NCBI RefSeq assembly: GCF_902686445.1 | Contig: NC_062214.1 | Coordinates: 50,751,177-50,815,176, forward strand | Direction of reading: 5' to 3' | DNA from: Sciurus carolinensis | Lineage: Eukaryota > Chordata > Mammalia > Rodentia > Sciuridae | Length of the DNA: 64,000 nt | Shown: positions 11,451 to 22,660 of the stretch, in pieces | Layout of the letters: each line of letters opens with the position of its first letter | Position numbering within the stretch: the stretch's first letter is position 1 | Position numbers and translations under genes: made by a program | The notes under the pieces: model-generated | What the model was told of the DNA's origin: nothing | The model's database searches: none | What the model saw: only the letters and a program-made list of their open reading frames with translations

Positions 11451-12585
11451 GAAGTAATGGGTGGTATGTCATGCACAGCTCCTGCCTTTCACATATCTCA
11501 GCCCTTCTCAGGCAGTCTCCTGAGCCTGGTTTGACTTGTCTTTTTTGTTTACCAGCTGGGTTAGGCGGCCTTCTGTGGTCACATCTGTACTGAACACGTG
11601 CAGACTCTCTTCTTTTACCACCGTTCCCTGAATCGTAGAGTATAACAGCTACTTACATTAGCACTTCCACTGTATTATGGATTATAAGGAATCAGAAGAT
11701 AATTTAAAGTATATGGAGATTATATGCAAATATTACACCATTTTATCTGAGGGACCTGAGCATCCCCACCAGGGTCCTGGAACCAGATCCCCATGGACGC
11801 TGAGGGACAGAAGATTTATTTGCAGGCTGTTGTTTCTTCCAGCCACTCGGCCTCCTCTATACTCTAGCAGGATGTGGAATGAGGTGAACTCGGGGTTCCA
11901 ACTTTGTAGCAAAGACATGGAACAACTGTAGGAAGATTTTTCTTTTTAATTAACTGAGAGGTTGACTTTTATATGCCCTGTTTAGTTTGTATTCCACAGT
12001 TGCCTGAAACTCACTTGTTTCCTAGTGAAGAATTCTAGCCCCCTATGATCTCTTTCCCAGACTTCCCAATTTGAGCCTGTTTTCTCAACACTTACCTTAG
12101 GGTTGTCCTAGAACATCTCCCTTAGCCCTTTCCTGCTTCACACTTTTTTGAAGTGAGCACCTCTGTCTCTCACAGAACACTTCTTACCCCACCATGGTCT
12201 TCCTGCCTTGCCACAGCTTGCAGCCAGTCTCCATATTCTTGGATCTGTGCACAACCCCCAAGACCTTGCATATCTGGCTCCACCTTCTTTCTACATTCTG
12301 ATTCTTCCCAGCATATAACCCTCACTGCTCCCAACCCAGCTGGACTTGGGCCTGAGGTGTGGGTGCTCTCCCTCCCCTGTTTCTCTTGCCTTTCTCTTGA
12401 TGTTTTTAGACCTCCCTCCCTTCAAGCTCTGCCTTCTGCCTAAAGCTGTTCCCCACTTCCCAATCTCTGTCCTGATCCTTCTCTTCACTGCTCTCTTGAT
12501 AAACTTCCTGGCCATGCTATGCATTTTCCCTTTATTGGTACCTGGTTTTGGTGTTATTTATTGCTTCGAATCCTATTTTCTTCTT
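11451..12585. other. Intronic sequence, nothing recognised
   Basis: Pyrimidine-rich in 12060-12480. Chance open frames occur on both strands over 12153-12740, with no domain features. Confidence 0.45.
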
Positions 12586-12736
12586 TTTGGTACTGGGTAG
12601 TGAACGCAGTGGTGCTTTACCAACCAGCCCTTTATATTTTTTATTTTAGAGTTAGGGTCTCACTAACTTGCCAAGGTGAACTTGTGCCTCAGTCGCCCAA
12701 GTTGCTGGGATTACAAGTGTGCACTGCTGGGCCAGC
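12586..12736 (-). repeat. B1-dID SINE
   Basis: ggtactgggtagtgaacgc is a diverged ID end, followed by the B1 part from gagttagggtctcactaac to gggattacaagtgtgcactg. Confidence 0.85.
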
Positions 12737-12741
12737 ATAAC

Positions 12742-13062
12742 ACTGTCAGAGTCTCACTAAGTTTCTAAGACTGAAGCCAAGTGCGGTGGTACATGCCTGT
12801 AATCCAGCAATTTGGGAGGCTGAGACAAGAGAATCGCCAAGTTTGAGGCCAGCCTTGGAAATTTAGTAAGACCCTCAGCCACTTAGCAAGACCCTATCTG
12901 AAAACCCAAAAAGGTCTGGGGATGCAACTCAATAGAAGAGCACCATGGGTTCAATTCCCAGTACCGAAAAAGGTTTCCAACACTCACCTCGAACTTGCAA
13001 TCCTCCTGCTTCAGTCTTCTGAGTTGCTAGGATTATAGGCATGTGTCACCACATCCAACTCA
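12742..13062 (-). repeat. B1-like SINE split by another SINE
   Basis: The left piece (12742-12775, cagagtctcactaagtttct) and the right piece (12974-13062, cctcgaacttgcaatcctc to ggcatgtgtcacca) are consecutive parts of one minus-strand B1. They are separated by a complete plus-strand B1-dID. Confidence 0.8.
12776..12973 (+). repeat. B1-dID SINE nested in an older B1
   Basis: The element runs from gccaagtgcggtggtaca through an ID unit ending ttcaattcccagtacc and a short A-tail. The B1 part repeats cttagcaagaccct near 12880, a small internal duplication. Confidence 0.9.
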
Positions 13063-16000
13063 AAAGATGTGTTTTAAGAAAGGAAAAGTAATGCTGTAGG
13101 TGATTGATGTTTTTTTTCCCTCTCTTCTTCATGTAAGGCACATGTTTATTAAGCATTGTCCCAAGAGAGTATAAGATTGGTTTGCTATTTATGTGTCTGA
13201 AGGCAAAAGGATCCCACATAGCCATCTATGTTTTTGGCATGTCCTTCGTGTATGCACCTGCTTCCTTTGCACAGTCAGTCTTTTGCTCTGAGACTTTGGT
13301 CCAAAGTTTATGAGGGTTTCTCCATATCCTCAGACATCATCCTTCAATTAACATTTATGTTATTTGTGTGTTTATCTTTGTTGTATGTCTTAAGATATTT
13401 CCCCTAGGAATTCAAGCTCTGAAATATTTAAAATGTTGACTTCAAAGTCAGCGGAACCATGCCAAATGTGCTTCTTCTGAAGATAAATGGGAAAGCTCTT
13501 GACAAAGGACAAAGTCAAGGCCTATTATCTTAAACAGGATGCAGTATGTCTCAAGCTGGTTCATGGCTATAGAAAGAGAAGAAAGCCTTACATTGGAACA
13601 AAAACAAACCTATTTTCACCTTATAAATGGCCTTTCCCATGGAACACCATCTCCTTAGCCCTCTCAGCCTCCCTTGTGGGTGGGTGTTCCTGCCCTAGCC
13701 CTCTCTCTTGCTGCTAAGACTATCACAGAACGCTTGGTTCCAGGGTTAGGCATGTCCTGAGTGGGAATTGAAAACTTAACTCCTGTGGTCCACTTGTGTT
13801 CCTCCTAGCTTATGATTGCAAAGACAGTGGACATTTGGAAAGGTTGACAGCAAAACTCGTAGCCTTCCAAGAGAATTTACAAATTACACTGCTAGTTGGA
13901 GTAATTACTCAGGACCTTGTCTTCCCTCTTTGATTCCTTGTACTGAGGGTGTTTTAAGAAAATCTTATGTCATGCCTAAAAGCATTCATTTATAAGCTCT
14001 CTTGGAATTAATGTGGTCTTCATTCTTGTTTCTTTGCATATAAGAAATTCTGCTCCTATCCAGATCTCTAAGAGTTTGAAACCTTGAAGCAGTTTTTTAT
14101 ATCTATTAGAATGATAACTCTGCATGAAATTTAGTTTTAATTTGTTCAAGAAATAACCTTTGGCTAGAACCATGTTCAAAGTAAGAGGTTTGTTCAAAGT
14201 AAGAGGTGCCTCTAAGCTCAATGATTCCTAGGCTTGGGTGTCATTAATTTCACCAAAGGGGAAAACAGTTTTACTTAACTTTGTAGAGCTTACAGCCTCT
14301 TTCAGGTATAGAAGTCCCACAAAGTGGGACTTACACTTTCACATCAGTAAGCACCTAAGTGAATGGTTCAGGGAAGAAAAAACTGTAGATAGGTTGGAGG
14401 CATTAGGATAAGTGTGTTAAAGAGGTAGGCCTGGAAGGAACCTGCATGACACAGGGTTTTCCAGTGATGGATAGTAGTAGCAGAGGGTGTTTATAAGTCA
14501 GTTAAGAGGAGCCCAGCCTGAAGGAGCGTAAGAGCAACTTAAAAAAGAAAAAAATGGAGTAATCAGGCAGGGCCAAGTGTAGGTTATTTGGGGATCTGGA
14601 CTTTTATCCTTAGTGACTTGCTAAAGTATTTGATTAGCAAAGTAACAAAACAAAAATTATTTTGTTTCCAAGGAACACATGCAATGGGAGCGCAAAGGAT
14701 GGGTTGGAGTGGGGAGTGTGGCAGTCCATATAGATAGAAGTGGAAGGAAGGCAGGTCTGGGAGAGAAAAGCAGAGGTCAGGCATGGGTATTGATTAGGCC
14801 TGGGAGATTCCCAGGTTCTGCCCTGGGAGGAGGAAAGAGGCCAAAATGAAATCTGGCAGGCTGTCAGAATGCAGTCATTAGCATAAGTCACAGAGAGGCA
14901 GGGATTAAAACCAGGTCAGCAGTCAGGAACTAGGACACCTGCTTCCTCATTACCATGTGATAACACACAGAAACCAAAAGGATAGGACAGAACAGATTGG
15001 TAGCTTGAGCCTCGATGAACTCACTGGAGCAGTCTGAGCATCACGGAGAGGGACATAGAGGCAGCAGTAGTAAGGATTTGAAAAAGACCTCTGGAGGAAA
15101 GAGTTTGGGTACCTGTGGCAGAAAAACTCTTCACTGGGCAAACTGCCCATTTATGTACAGATCTCACAGGCAGACCCTAACTGGTTGACCACAGGTTGCT
15201 GCCAGGTGCAGCTGCTAGCCGCAAAGTAACAAGCTGGTGTCAAAAGGTGATCAGTCTAGGAAACGTCTTAAAGATAGACATGGAAGGACTTAGTGACTAA
15301 AATACGTGAGGGAGAAGGGAAGAAGAAGGGTGAGATTCATCCTAATTCTCAGTCCATGAGGTCAAGTATATGGTGACTGGTAGAAACGGAACTTAAAGAA
15401 TCAGTTTCTGAGAAGTGTTGAGTGTGAAGTGATGGGATGGATGCTCATGAGGAAATAGCAATAGAAAGCAGATGGGTTGGAGACTGGAGCCAAGATTAGG
15501 TATCTAGAGTGAATAAACATATTTCAGAAACTGAACCATCCATTTATTCATTAGCAAATATTTATTGCAAAACTATAATACATCTGCTGAATATGCCAGA
15601 TGATGGCACTAGAGAAATCTACATGGAAATAAATATGAAGAGAAGAAAGTCCAGAAAAGGGTAAGAATTGCAGCCAAAATGTGAGAGAAGAAAAAGGAAT
15701 GAGCAAAGGAAACAGAAGAAGAGCTCTCAGAAGAAGAAATCTGGCTAGTGTAAAATTAGAGGAAACAGAAAACATTCTCAAAATGATATGGTAGTTAATA
15801 GCAAGCATTGTTTGAGCAACTTCCCCTGGTGCTGAATTCTTCACCCCTTTCTTGAGAAGTGGGTAAGCCTTCCTGGACTACTGAACCCTCAAGCCACAGG
15901 TGAGCTCTCAGGCCCCCACATAACAGCTATTTAGCATACCTCAGTGACAGCCCTGTGTCTGAGTTTTCTATTATGTGTTTATTGGCACCCACCCTGATTT

Positions 16001-16559
16001 CACCCTTGACTCTATGTCATCTGGGCATTTCTGTGAACTTACAGGTGAGCCTCTACTTGGGTTCTTTTGTCCTTACTCCGTCCTTTCCTGTTTAGGTATT
16101 TCTTCTTCCTTTTCGAACTGTTGTTGCTGGCTACCTATTGTGCAGGTGCTTTGAGCATTCTGACCTTTGTCCTAGTTTCCTGTCTAGCGTCCTCATCCCT
16201 GCCGCTAGTCTGTGCCTAGGTTTGTTTTCATGTGTTTTGCTTTCTGGCTTTAACCCTCCCACACATTCAAACTTCCTGATGCCACTGCCTAGCCAGCAGC
16301 TTTTTATCTTGCCACCTACTCAGACCTGTAGTTTATCCTGACCTTGACATGCCTCTTTGAGCCTTCTCCCTGCTGGCCTTCCACATTGCTGCCATTTTGG
16401 TATCCCTTCCCTGAGCTACGTCTTGACTTCTTAGAAGAAATGCATGTCCTAAGACTGAATGGGTTTTGAGCCCTTCTTGTAGACTTGTATCAGAAACACC
16501 ATAGCTTCCATTTTCCAGACTAAATAAAAATCTGGGGAAAAAAAAAGAGAGAGAAAAAA
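13063..16559. other. Intronic sequence, nothing recognised
   Basis: No SINE or L1 was recognised in 3.5 kb, which is unusually long for this window. An 18-bp tandem duplication (unit ttcaaagtaagaggt plus three bases) lies near 14173-14208. Confidence 0.5.
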
Positions 16560-16569
16560 AGAAAAATCA

Positions 16570-16655
16570 GGGCTGGAATATAGGGTAGAGTGCTTGGCTC
16601 GCATGCGCAAGGCCCTGGGTTCAATCCCCAGCACCACAAAAAAAAAAAAGAAAAG
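16570..16655 (+). repeat. ID SINE with target-site duplication
   Basis: This is a well preserved tRNA-Ala-like ID unit with gctcgcatgcgcaaggccct and ttcaatccccagcacc, ending in an A-run. aaaaaagaaaaatca is present on both sides (ending 16569 and 16670), the duplication left by L1-driven insertion. Confidence 0.9.
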
Positions 16656-16880
16656 AAAAAAGAAAAATCATTCAGTTTTACCACTGAAGAAAATCATCAT
16701 TAATGTTTTCACCTGTTGCTTTCAAGTTCCTTTTCCCTTATGTAGATTTTTTTTTTAAGGAACTTAATTGCAAACCCATTCTTATAGGTTGATTTTTTTT
16801 TTTTTTTTTAACATTCTAACATGAGTTTTTCCTTATTAACTATGAGACATGTCCTTCTGATTCCTTAGGAAGTTTCTTTT

Positions 16881-17005
16881 TTTTTTTTAATGTTTTTATT
16901 AGTTGTTGATGAACCTTTATTTATTTATATGTGGTGCAGAGAATCAAACTCAGTGCCTCACACATGCTAGGCAAGCGCTCTACCACTGAGCCACAATCCC
17001 AGCCC
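16881..17005 (-). repeat. ID-derived SINE with a distinct 3' tail
   Basis: The plus strand shows a T-run, then about 55 bases of non-ID sequence (attagttgttgatgaacc, tttatatgtggtgc) and then an ID unit (tgctaggcaagcgctctacc). A perfect 14-bp target duplication, aggaagtttctttt, flanks it at 16867-16880 and 17006-17019. The sharp duplication suggests a fairly young insertion. Confidence 0.88.
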
Positions 17006-17089
17006 AGGAAGTTTCTTTTTCGCACAAAATCTACCATGGGTTCTAACAGTTTTCTGAGAGCTGTCTCCATAATAAACACAGCTGGTCTG

Positions 17090-17255
17090 ATTTTTTTTTT
17101 TTTTTAAACTGGGGATTAACCAGGGCCTCACAGATGTTCTACCATTACCAACAAGCTATACCCTTACCCCTTTTCATTTTATTTTGAGACAGGTCCTCAC
17201 TAAGTTGCTGAGGCTAGCCTCCAACTTGGCAATCCTCCTGTCTCAGCCTTTCATG
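17090..17255 (-). repeat. B1-dID SINE, diverged
   Basis: The T-run is followed by an ID unit missing part of box B (ctggggattaaccagggc) and a B1 part that stops at ctcagcctttcat, so the B1 head is absent. Confidence 0.85.
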
Positions 17256-17420
17256 GTTAATGAAGTTGTTTTGGCATCTGCTTTTAAAGTAATGGAAACT
17301 GGTATTGTACTAAAAATCATTGCTGTGGTTTCAATATTCCCTCCAAACTGAAGTTGAAATTTAATTGCAAATACATTAGGGCATGAGGGCTTTACCCTTT
17401 TAGTTGGTTTAATGCCTTTT

Positions 17421-17503
17421 CCCAGGCTGACCTGGGACTTGAGATCCTCCTGCTTTCACCTCCTGAGTTGCTGGGATTACAGGCATGTACCTATGTGCCC
17501 TGA
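17421..17503 (-). repeat. B1 fragment
   Basis: Only the B1 head remains: gagatcctcctgctttcacc to gggattacaggcatgtacc. It could be the displaced head of the neighbouring truncated element at 17090-17255. Confidence 0.75.
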
Positions 17504-17524
17504 ATATCTGGTATATTTTTTAAA

Positions 17525-17880
17525 ACTTTTTTGTTTTGTTGTGAAAATAACAGCTATACATGTAAGTTCATAAAATGCAAATTTCCAGCTTAATGACTTA
17601 TGACAGGAGTACCTATGACACAGCAGAGACCATAACCATTCTTCACCCCGCAAAGCAGCAGGCTCCTTCCCAGGTATAATCCTGCCCCTTCCCCTATCTG
17701 TAACTACTGGCTTGATTCCTTGGGATTCACTTCCTTATTTTTCTCTATAGTTTACCTGATTCAGTATTCCTAAACAATAAAGTTTAATTGGGATGAGTTT
17801 AGATTTTTTGCAAACAGTATCATATAACTGCATTCCAATTGTTTCTGCCCTTCTTAATAATTGGTTTTCAAAATTCACTG
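17525..17880 (-). repeat. Old L1 fragment
   Basis: The order of gttgtgaaaataacagctata, cctatctgtaactactgg and gcaaacagtatcatataactg follows the 3' part of old L1 elements in reverse. It is continued after the SINE at 17883-18062. Confidence 0.6.
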
Positions 17881-17882
17881 CT

Positions 17883-18062
17883 GGCCATTTGTGGTGGTGT
17901 AAACCTGGAATCTCAGTGACCAGTGAGGCTGAGGCAGGAGGGTTAGCTAGTTCAAGACCAGCCCAGGAAACTTACTCTGTCTCAAAATAGAAAAATGAAA
18001 ACAACTGGGAATGTAGCTCTGTGGTAGAGCACCTTGGGTTCAATCCCAGTACCACTAATTTA
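17883..18062 (+). repeat. B1-dID SINE inside an old L1
   Basis: The B1 part is gctggccatttgtggtggtg to actctgtctcaaaatag. The ID part is gaatgtagctctgtggtaga to ttcaatcccagtacc. The A-rich tail contains aaaacaaaacaaaaac. Confidence 0.88.
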
Positions 18063-18064
18063 AA

Positions 18065-18570
18065 AACAAAACAAAAACACTCTGGTGTTCTAGAGCACAA
18101 TAGTACCACAGCTTATTTAGTGCTCTGCTGTTGATACACTTCAGGGTTGTCTCTGACTATCCAGACTTAGACCTGCAATCAATCTTGCATATATTTTTTG
18201 GTGGATATTAGCACTTATTTCTGCAGTGAATATGTCTTGGAATGGAATTGTCCAGTCCCTGAGTTTGTGTTAATATATCTTCAGTTTTACTTAATTTTGA
18301 GAAACTGTTTCTCTCAGCCTGCATCCCCTGTAGCAGGGAGTAAGTATTCCTATTGCTGACATCTTTGCCAGCACCTGCTGTTGTCACTTAGGTATTTCTC
18401 AATCTGGTGAGTGTGCAGTGTATCACATTAAGACTTTAGTTTTTATTTCCTTTTTTACTAATGAAGTTGAATCAGTCTGTCTCTCTTTGCCTCTGGATTT
18501 CTTTTATAAATGTTCATTTTGTAAAATTTATTCCATTTTTGGTTATTTTCCTTGTTGATTAATAGTTCCC
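18065..18570 (-). repeat. Old L1 fragment, continued
   Basis: Segments such as gcagtgaatatgtcttggaa, catctttgccagcacctgctg and aatctggtgagtgtgcagtg match old L1 ORF2/3' sequence in reverse, collinear with 17525-17880. Confidence 0.6.
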
Positions 18571-18684
18571 TGTGAGTCCTCTGTTGGTTATATATGTGGC
18601 AAATGCCCTTCCCTTTCCCCTAGGTGACTTCCACTAGCACCTTTTTAATGATGTCATCTATGACCAGAAATTTTTTTTTTGGGG

Positions 18685-18892
18685 GGGGTGGTAACCAGGG
18701 ATTGAACTCAGGGGCATTTGACCACTGAGCCACATCTCCAGTTCTATTTTGTATTTTATTTAGAGACAGGGTTTCACGGAGTTGCTTATTAGCACTTTAC
18801 TTTTTGCTGAGGCTGGCTTTGAACTCACAATCCTCCTGCCTCAGCCTCCCAAGCCCCTGGGATTACAGGTGTGAGCCACCATGCCTGGCTTG
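18685..18892 (-). repeat. B1-dID SINE
   Basis: The ID part reads gggattgaactcaggggc and ccactgagccacatctcc. A 20-odd base insertion (ttattagcactttacttttt) sits inside the B1 part before gctgaggctggctttgaac. The end is gggattacaggtgtgagcca. Confidence 0.92.
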
Positions 18893-19177
18893 ACCAGAAG
18901 TCTTGATTTTAATGTGGTTATAATTTCTCTCTCTCTCCTCTCCCTTGCCCCCTCTCTCTTTTTCTTAATGGCAGGTGTTCAGTGTTTTACCTGGTAAAGT
19001 TACAGTGAACACTTTGAGTCATAGAGCATTGACTATCATGAAGGCTATGCATCTGTTGAAATTCAAACAATTTGTAGGGATGGAGCTTCCTGGGGCCGAT
19101 GAACAGAAGTCTTACAGCTGTGAGCCCTAAGGTGAAGTAGCTCCATCATCTCCATGAGACATTGGAAGGTGATCAGA

Positions 19178-19362
19178 GCTGGGTGCAGTGACACACACCC
19201 CTGTCATCCCAGTTATTCTGGAAGCTGAGGCAGGAGGATTGCAAGTTTGAGGCAAGCCTGGGCAACTTAGTGAGACCTTGTTAAAAGTAAAAAGGGCTGA
19301 GGTGTAGTAAAAAGGGCTCAGTGATAGTGCACCCTGAGTTAAATTCCCAGTACCACCACCAA
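19178..19362 (+). repeat. B1-dID SINE with duplicated linker
   Basis: gctgggtgcagtgacacaca starts the B1 part. Between B1 and ID the motif gtaaaaagggct occurs twice (19287 and 19307 area), so the junction was duplicated. It ends ttcccagtaccacc and runs into an A/GA tail to 19395. Confidence 0.88.
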
Positions 19363-20995
19363 AAGAAAAAAAAAAAGAGAGAGAGAGAGAGAGAATGAGA
19401 TCTCTGAGATGGGTGGTTTACCACACTTAGAAGAGAAAAAGCTGGCAAGTAGCCACAACATTCGTCTCTGCCCCACGTGGCAAGCATGCATCTTTCATTG
19501 TTGTTCACTTCTCCCTGAGCCTATTCATTCTCTTTACCCCCTGCACTCAGAAAGTCCTGTGACAGTGTGTAGAAGAGAGTTAGGATTTTGAAAGAACATC
19601 TTTGACTTAATAAAAAGTGGAATGAACATTTCCTCATAACTGTCATAAAACACGATTTCCCTATAACCCTCACAGTTCCTCAGATTTGATCAGTAAGGGC
19701 TAGTCTGATGCCATCTTGATCTGGCAGTCATTTACTTTATTCTCAATTTTTAATATTAACCATCTCTTAATCTTTTGTTCTTTTATTTATTAACTGCCTT
19801 TGGTTGTCATTTCTCTCTTTTTTTTCCTTTCCCCCTTTATTTTCTTTAAGTTAGGATTTATTTTCTACAGCTGATAATAAAATATCCTGTCTGTCACAGG
19901 ATATTTTGTGGAATGAGTTCCCACCCCAAATGTAGAAACTGGGGGCTCTTTGCAGGCACCTGATTATCCTCCATGGTTATCCAGTGGTCCTTCTGCTTTG
20001 AGTGGACATGGGCTACTCTGAAAATCTGGTGAAGGCTATAGTGGAAAGGGGAAACCCCAAATATTTATGCTTTCCTTGAAAGGTCCCCAAATTCTAGGTT
20101 AAAAACTCCTCCTGAAATTAGAGAAGGGGTTTGGTGGCAGTTGCACTGGTGAAGGCTCCTGGAATAACATCCCTTTTCAAAAACCTTTTCCTGAGCTGAG
20201 GCATGGCTGTGCTTTAAAATCATGGTTTCCAACATGGACTTGAGGCTTGAGATGATGACACCTCACCATCAAGACTCGTCCTGTGACCATTTAATAAACT
20301 TGTTCTTCCACTGGGAGGGAAGGAAGCCCCAGGGGAGAACAGTGGGCAGGACCCGCTTCCATCACACTTCTGCATGGACAATTGTACTAGAAGGTGTCAA
20401 GTTCCAGGAATGTGGACCATGCAGACACTTCACTTTAGAAATAGAGGGTGTATTTTGTTTTTTTAAAATTATTAAAAATCTTCTGTGTTCTCCTCCCTGT
20501 GGGATCCTTAACAGTCCCTTAATTGATCTCCCTGCTTCCTTTTCATGCCTCTGTCATCTCTCTTGCTTGACTTGGTAAAGAGAATCCTCCCAAAGCACAG
20601 GTTTGTTCTTGTCACTTTGCCCTTTGACATTCCAGTGACACTCACCTTCAGGATAGGTTCCAGCCCTTAGCTTCCTTTTGAGTGCCCCCCAACCATGTCC
20701 CCTGCAGGCCTTTGTACTTCCTCCTGTTTCAGCCCTTCTGTGGCACAGCCCAGATGTTAATTCTCTGTAAAATGCATCCCAAGACTTGCCATCCAGAAAT
20801 AGCCACTCCCTCCCCAAATTCCTACTTTAGAACCCCCTTTACCTGCAGTGTTTTTCTGGAGCTTGAGGTAGAAAAGGTGGGACTAGAATCCTGCCATCCC
20901 CCTCAGCTATGGATGGATAGTTCTCTTATCAGAAAGCAGTTCATATCACCTTGAAAACTATAGTAGATATTTATTCTGAAAAATGGAATTGTTGG
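19363..20995. other. Intronic sequence, nothing recognised
   Basis: A (GA)n tail occupies 19375-19395. A 118-codon plus-strand frame at 20222-20578 has no family features and is probably chance. Confidence 0.45.
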
Positions 20996-21230
20996 ATTCT
21001 ACTTTGGGTTGCTATAAATCTAATGTGGATTGCTACAGCTTTACCAAATAGTATAATTGTTTTACCAAGCACTTATACCAATTTACACCCAGCAGGGAGT
21101 TCCACTGTTCCGCAAACTTACCATCCCTTGATGTTTTAATTTTTTCGTCTCTTGGGTGTAAAATAATCACTCCTGCATTAAATTTGCATCTTCATGGTCT
21201 GATGCAATGGAGCAATCACGTCTGTGTGTG
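20995..21230 (-). repeat. Old L1 fragment
   Basis: gctttaccaaatagtataat, accaatttacacccagcagg and gttccactgttccgcaaac match, in reverse, the ORF2 3' end of old L1 elements. Confidence 0.6.
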
Positions 21231-21895
21231 TGTGTTAGGCATGTGTTTTATGTGTTTCCTCGTTTGTCCCACATTTTCATACCTTTTGCCAATTTTGTCT
21301 TTTTCATGTGTAGTCCTTCTTTATATATTGTGGCTATATTTTATAGGTTAGTAAGAGGACACATGTTGTCCTGAACTTCTTCAGTTTTGTTCCACCACCA
21401 TACCTAGGGTGTTGCCATCTTCTCCATCTTTACTATGACATTTGCCCCTCATGCACAGGAAGGGAAGGGAAGAGAAAGGGAAGCACATCTTTCTCTCAAA
21501 GTTATGACCTAGAGGTTGCTCACCTCCCTTTTGCCCACATCCTGTCGGCTGGAGCATGTCTGTGTGAGCACACCAAGCTGCAAAGGAGGCTGGGAAATGT
21601 AGTCTGTACTCCACACAGGCCTTTACCTAACTGAACGTTGAAAGAGAATTAATTCAGAGACCACTGATGAACTGAAAGACTTGGAAAGGTTTAGCCCTTG
21701 AAAAGATGATAAAGAAATATGATTGTCTTCAAATTGTCTCAATAAGCCTTTTTCTGATAAATACTCATACCTTACATATCATTAAAACTTCACTTTCAGA
21801 GCACTTATAATTTGCCATATCTATTTTTATTTTTACTTCAGAAATGTGTTTATAATTATCAAATAAAATATAAAGAAGGAATAATAGGAAATAAG

Positions 21896-22167
21896 CCAGG
21901 TGTGGTGGTACATACCTATAATCCCAGCAGTTCAGGAGACTGAGGCAGGAGGATCACAAGTTTGAGACCAACCTTAGCAAAATGAGGTGCTAAGCAACTC
22001 GGTGAGACCCTGTCTCTAAATAAAATGCAAAATAGGGTTGAGAACGTGGCTCAGTGGTCAAGTGCCCCTGAGTTCAATCCCTAGTACCTAAATAAATAAA
22101 TAAATAGGGCTGGGAACATGGCTCAGTGGTTAAGTGCTGCTGGGTTCAATCCCTGGTATCAAGAAAA
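21896..22167 (+). repeat. B1-dID SINE with a second, tandem ID unit
   Basis: A B1 part is followed by one ID unit (cgtggctcagtggtcaagtg, ttcaatccctagtacc), an AAATAAATAAATA linker and a second ID unit (catggctcagtggttaagtg, ttcaatccctggtatc). One 10-bp target duplication, aggaaataag, flanks the whole at 21886-21895 and 22168-22177. Confidence 0.9.
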
Positions 22168-22480
22168 AGGAAATAAGATGACTGTAGAAGCTCAAATTTA
22201 TGTTGCAATTTAGTTAATTTTTGGGCAGGAAAAAAGTCATGTTTGTTATTTTCGCTAACTGTTGCAGAACACAGAATCTTAGTCACTTAGTACTGAAAAA
22301 GGCGTCCAACTTCTTTTTTTTTAAATCAAGTTCATGTTCATTTTAATCTAAAGTATACAAGTTAGATAATAAAGCTTTAAGCTGGTGGATGTGGAAGTTT
22401 TACAGGTTTAAGATCCTATCTTTCTCACTCCTCTCTCTCTTCCTGCATTAGCTAATGGCATGCACCTCTGATTTCCACAG

Positions 22481-22660
22481 GTATGGTGTAAGTCCTGAGA
22501 ACATTATCCTCTACGGTCAGAGCATTGGGACCGTCCCCACTGTAGACTTGGCCTCAAGGTATGAGTGTGCCGCTGTCATTCTCCACTCCCCTCTGATGTC
22601 TGGTCTGCGTGTGGCTTTTCCGGATACCAGGAAAACATACTGCTTTGATGCGTTCCCCAG
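22481..22660 (+). CDS. ABHD17C: ABHD17C exon 2 (internal coding exon)
   Basis: This exon encodes residues 198-256 of ABHD17C, numbered on the 329-residue human protein, plus the last base of codon 197 and two bases of codon 257. It starts [17 protein letters not shown], whose nucleophile-elbow serine is Ser211, and continues through [14 protein letters not shown] and KTYCFDAFP. The family is a set of alpha/beta hydrolases that remove palmitate from membrane proteins such as N-Ras and PSD-95 at the plasma membrane and endosomes. The acceptor is tttccacag after a pyrimidine-rich tract with a gctaatg branch-like site at 22451-22457. The donor is gtgagc at 22661. The intron splits a serine codon (AG|C) completed in exon 3, so phases agree. 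The residues match ABHD17C rather than ABHD17A or B in the downstream C-terminus. Apparent open reading upstream of 22481 is intron. Identity is recalled, not searched, but very secure. Confidence 0.97.

Larger units (their letters stand above)
1..22480 (+). other. ABHD17C: ABHD17C intron 1 (3' part)
   Basis: Exon 2 begins at codon 197/198, so the single large first coding exon must lie upstream of the window and everything before 22481 is intron. The intron holds an antisense LINE-1 at its left end, about eighteen SINE copies, old L1 and MIR pieces and a TATC microsatellite. None of the reading frames in it resembles a cellular protein family. Confidence 0.85.

Noticed and set aside
16570..16640. 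tRNA-like sequence that could be a tRNA-Ala gene
   Set aside because: It has an A-tail and target-site duplications and lacks a foldable complete acceptor stem; it is an ID SINE. The same applies to the other tRNA-like units in the window.
20222..20578. A 118-codon plus-strand frame in ABHD17C intron 1
   Set aside because: Composition and content look random; no homologous family came to mind and no exon-like splice sites flank it.
22455..22480. Start of ABHD17C exon 2 at an upstream ATG
   Set aside because: The residues before Tyr198 do not fit the protein and the acceptor ag at 22479-22480 marks the true exon start.
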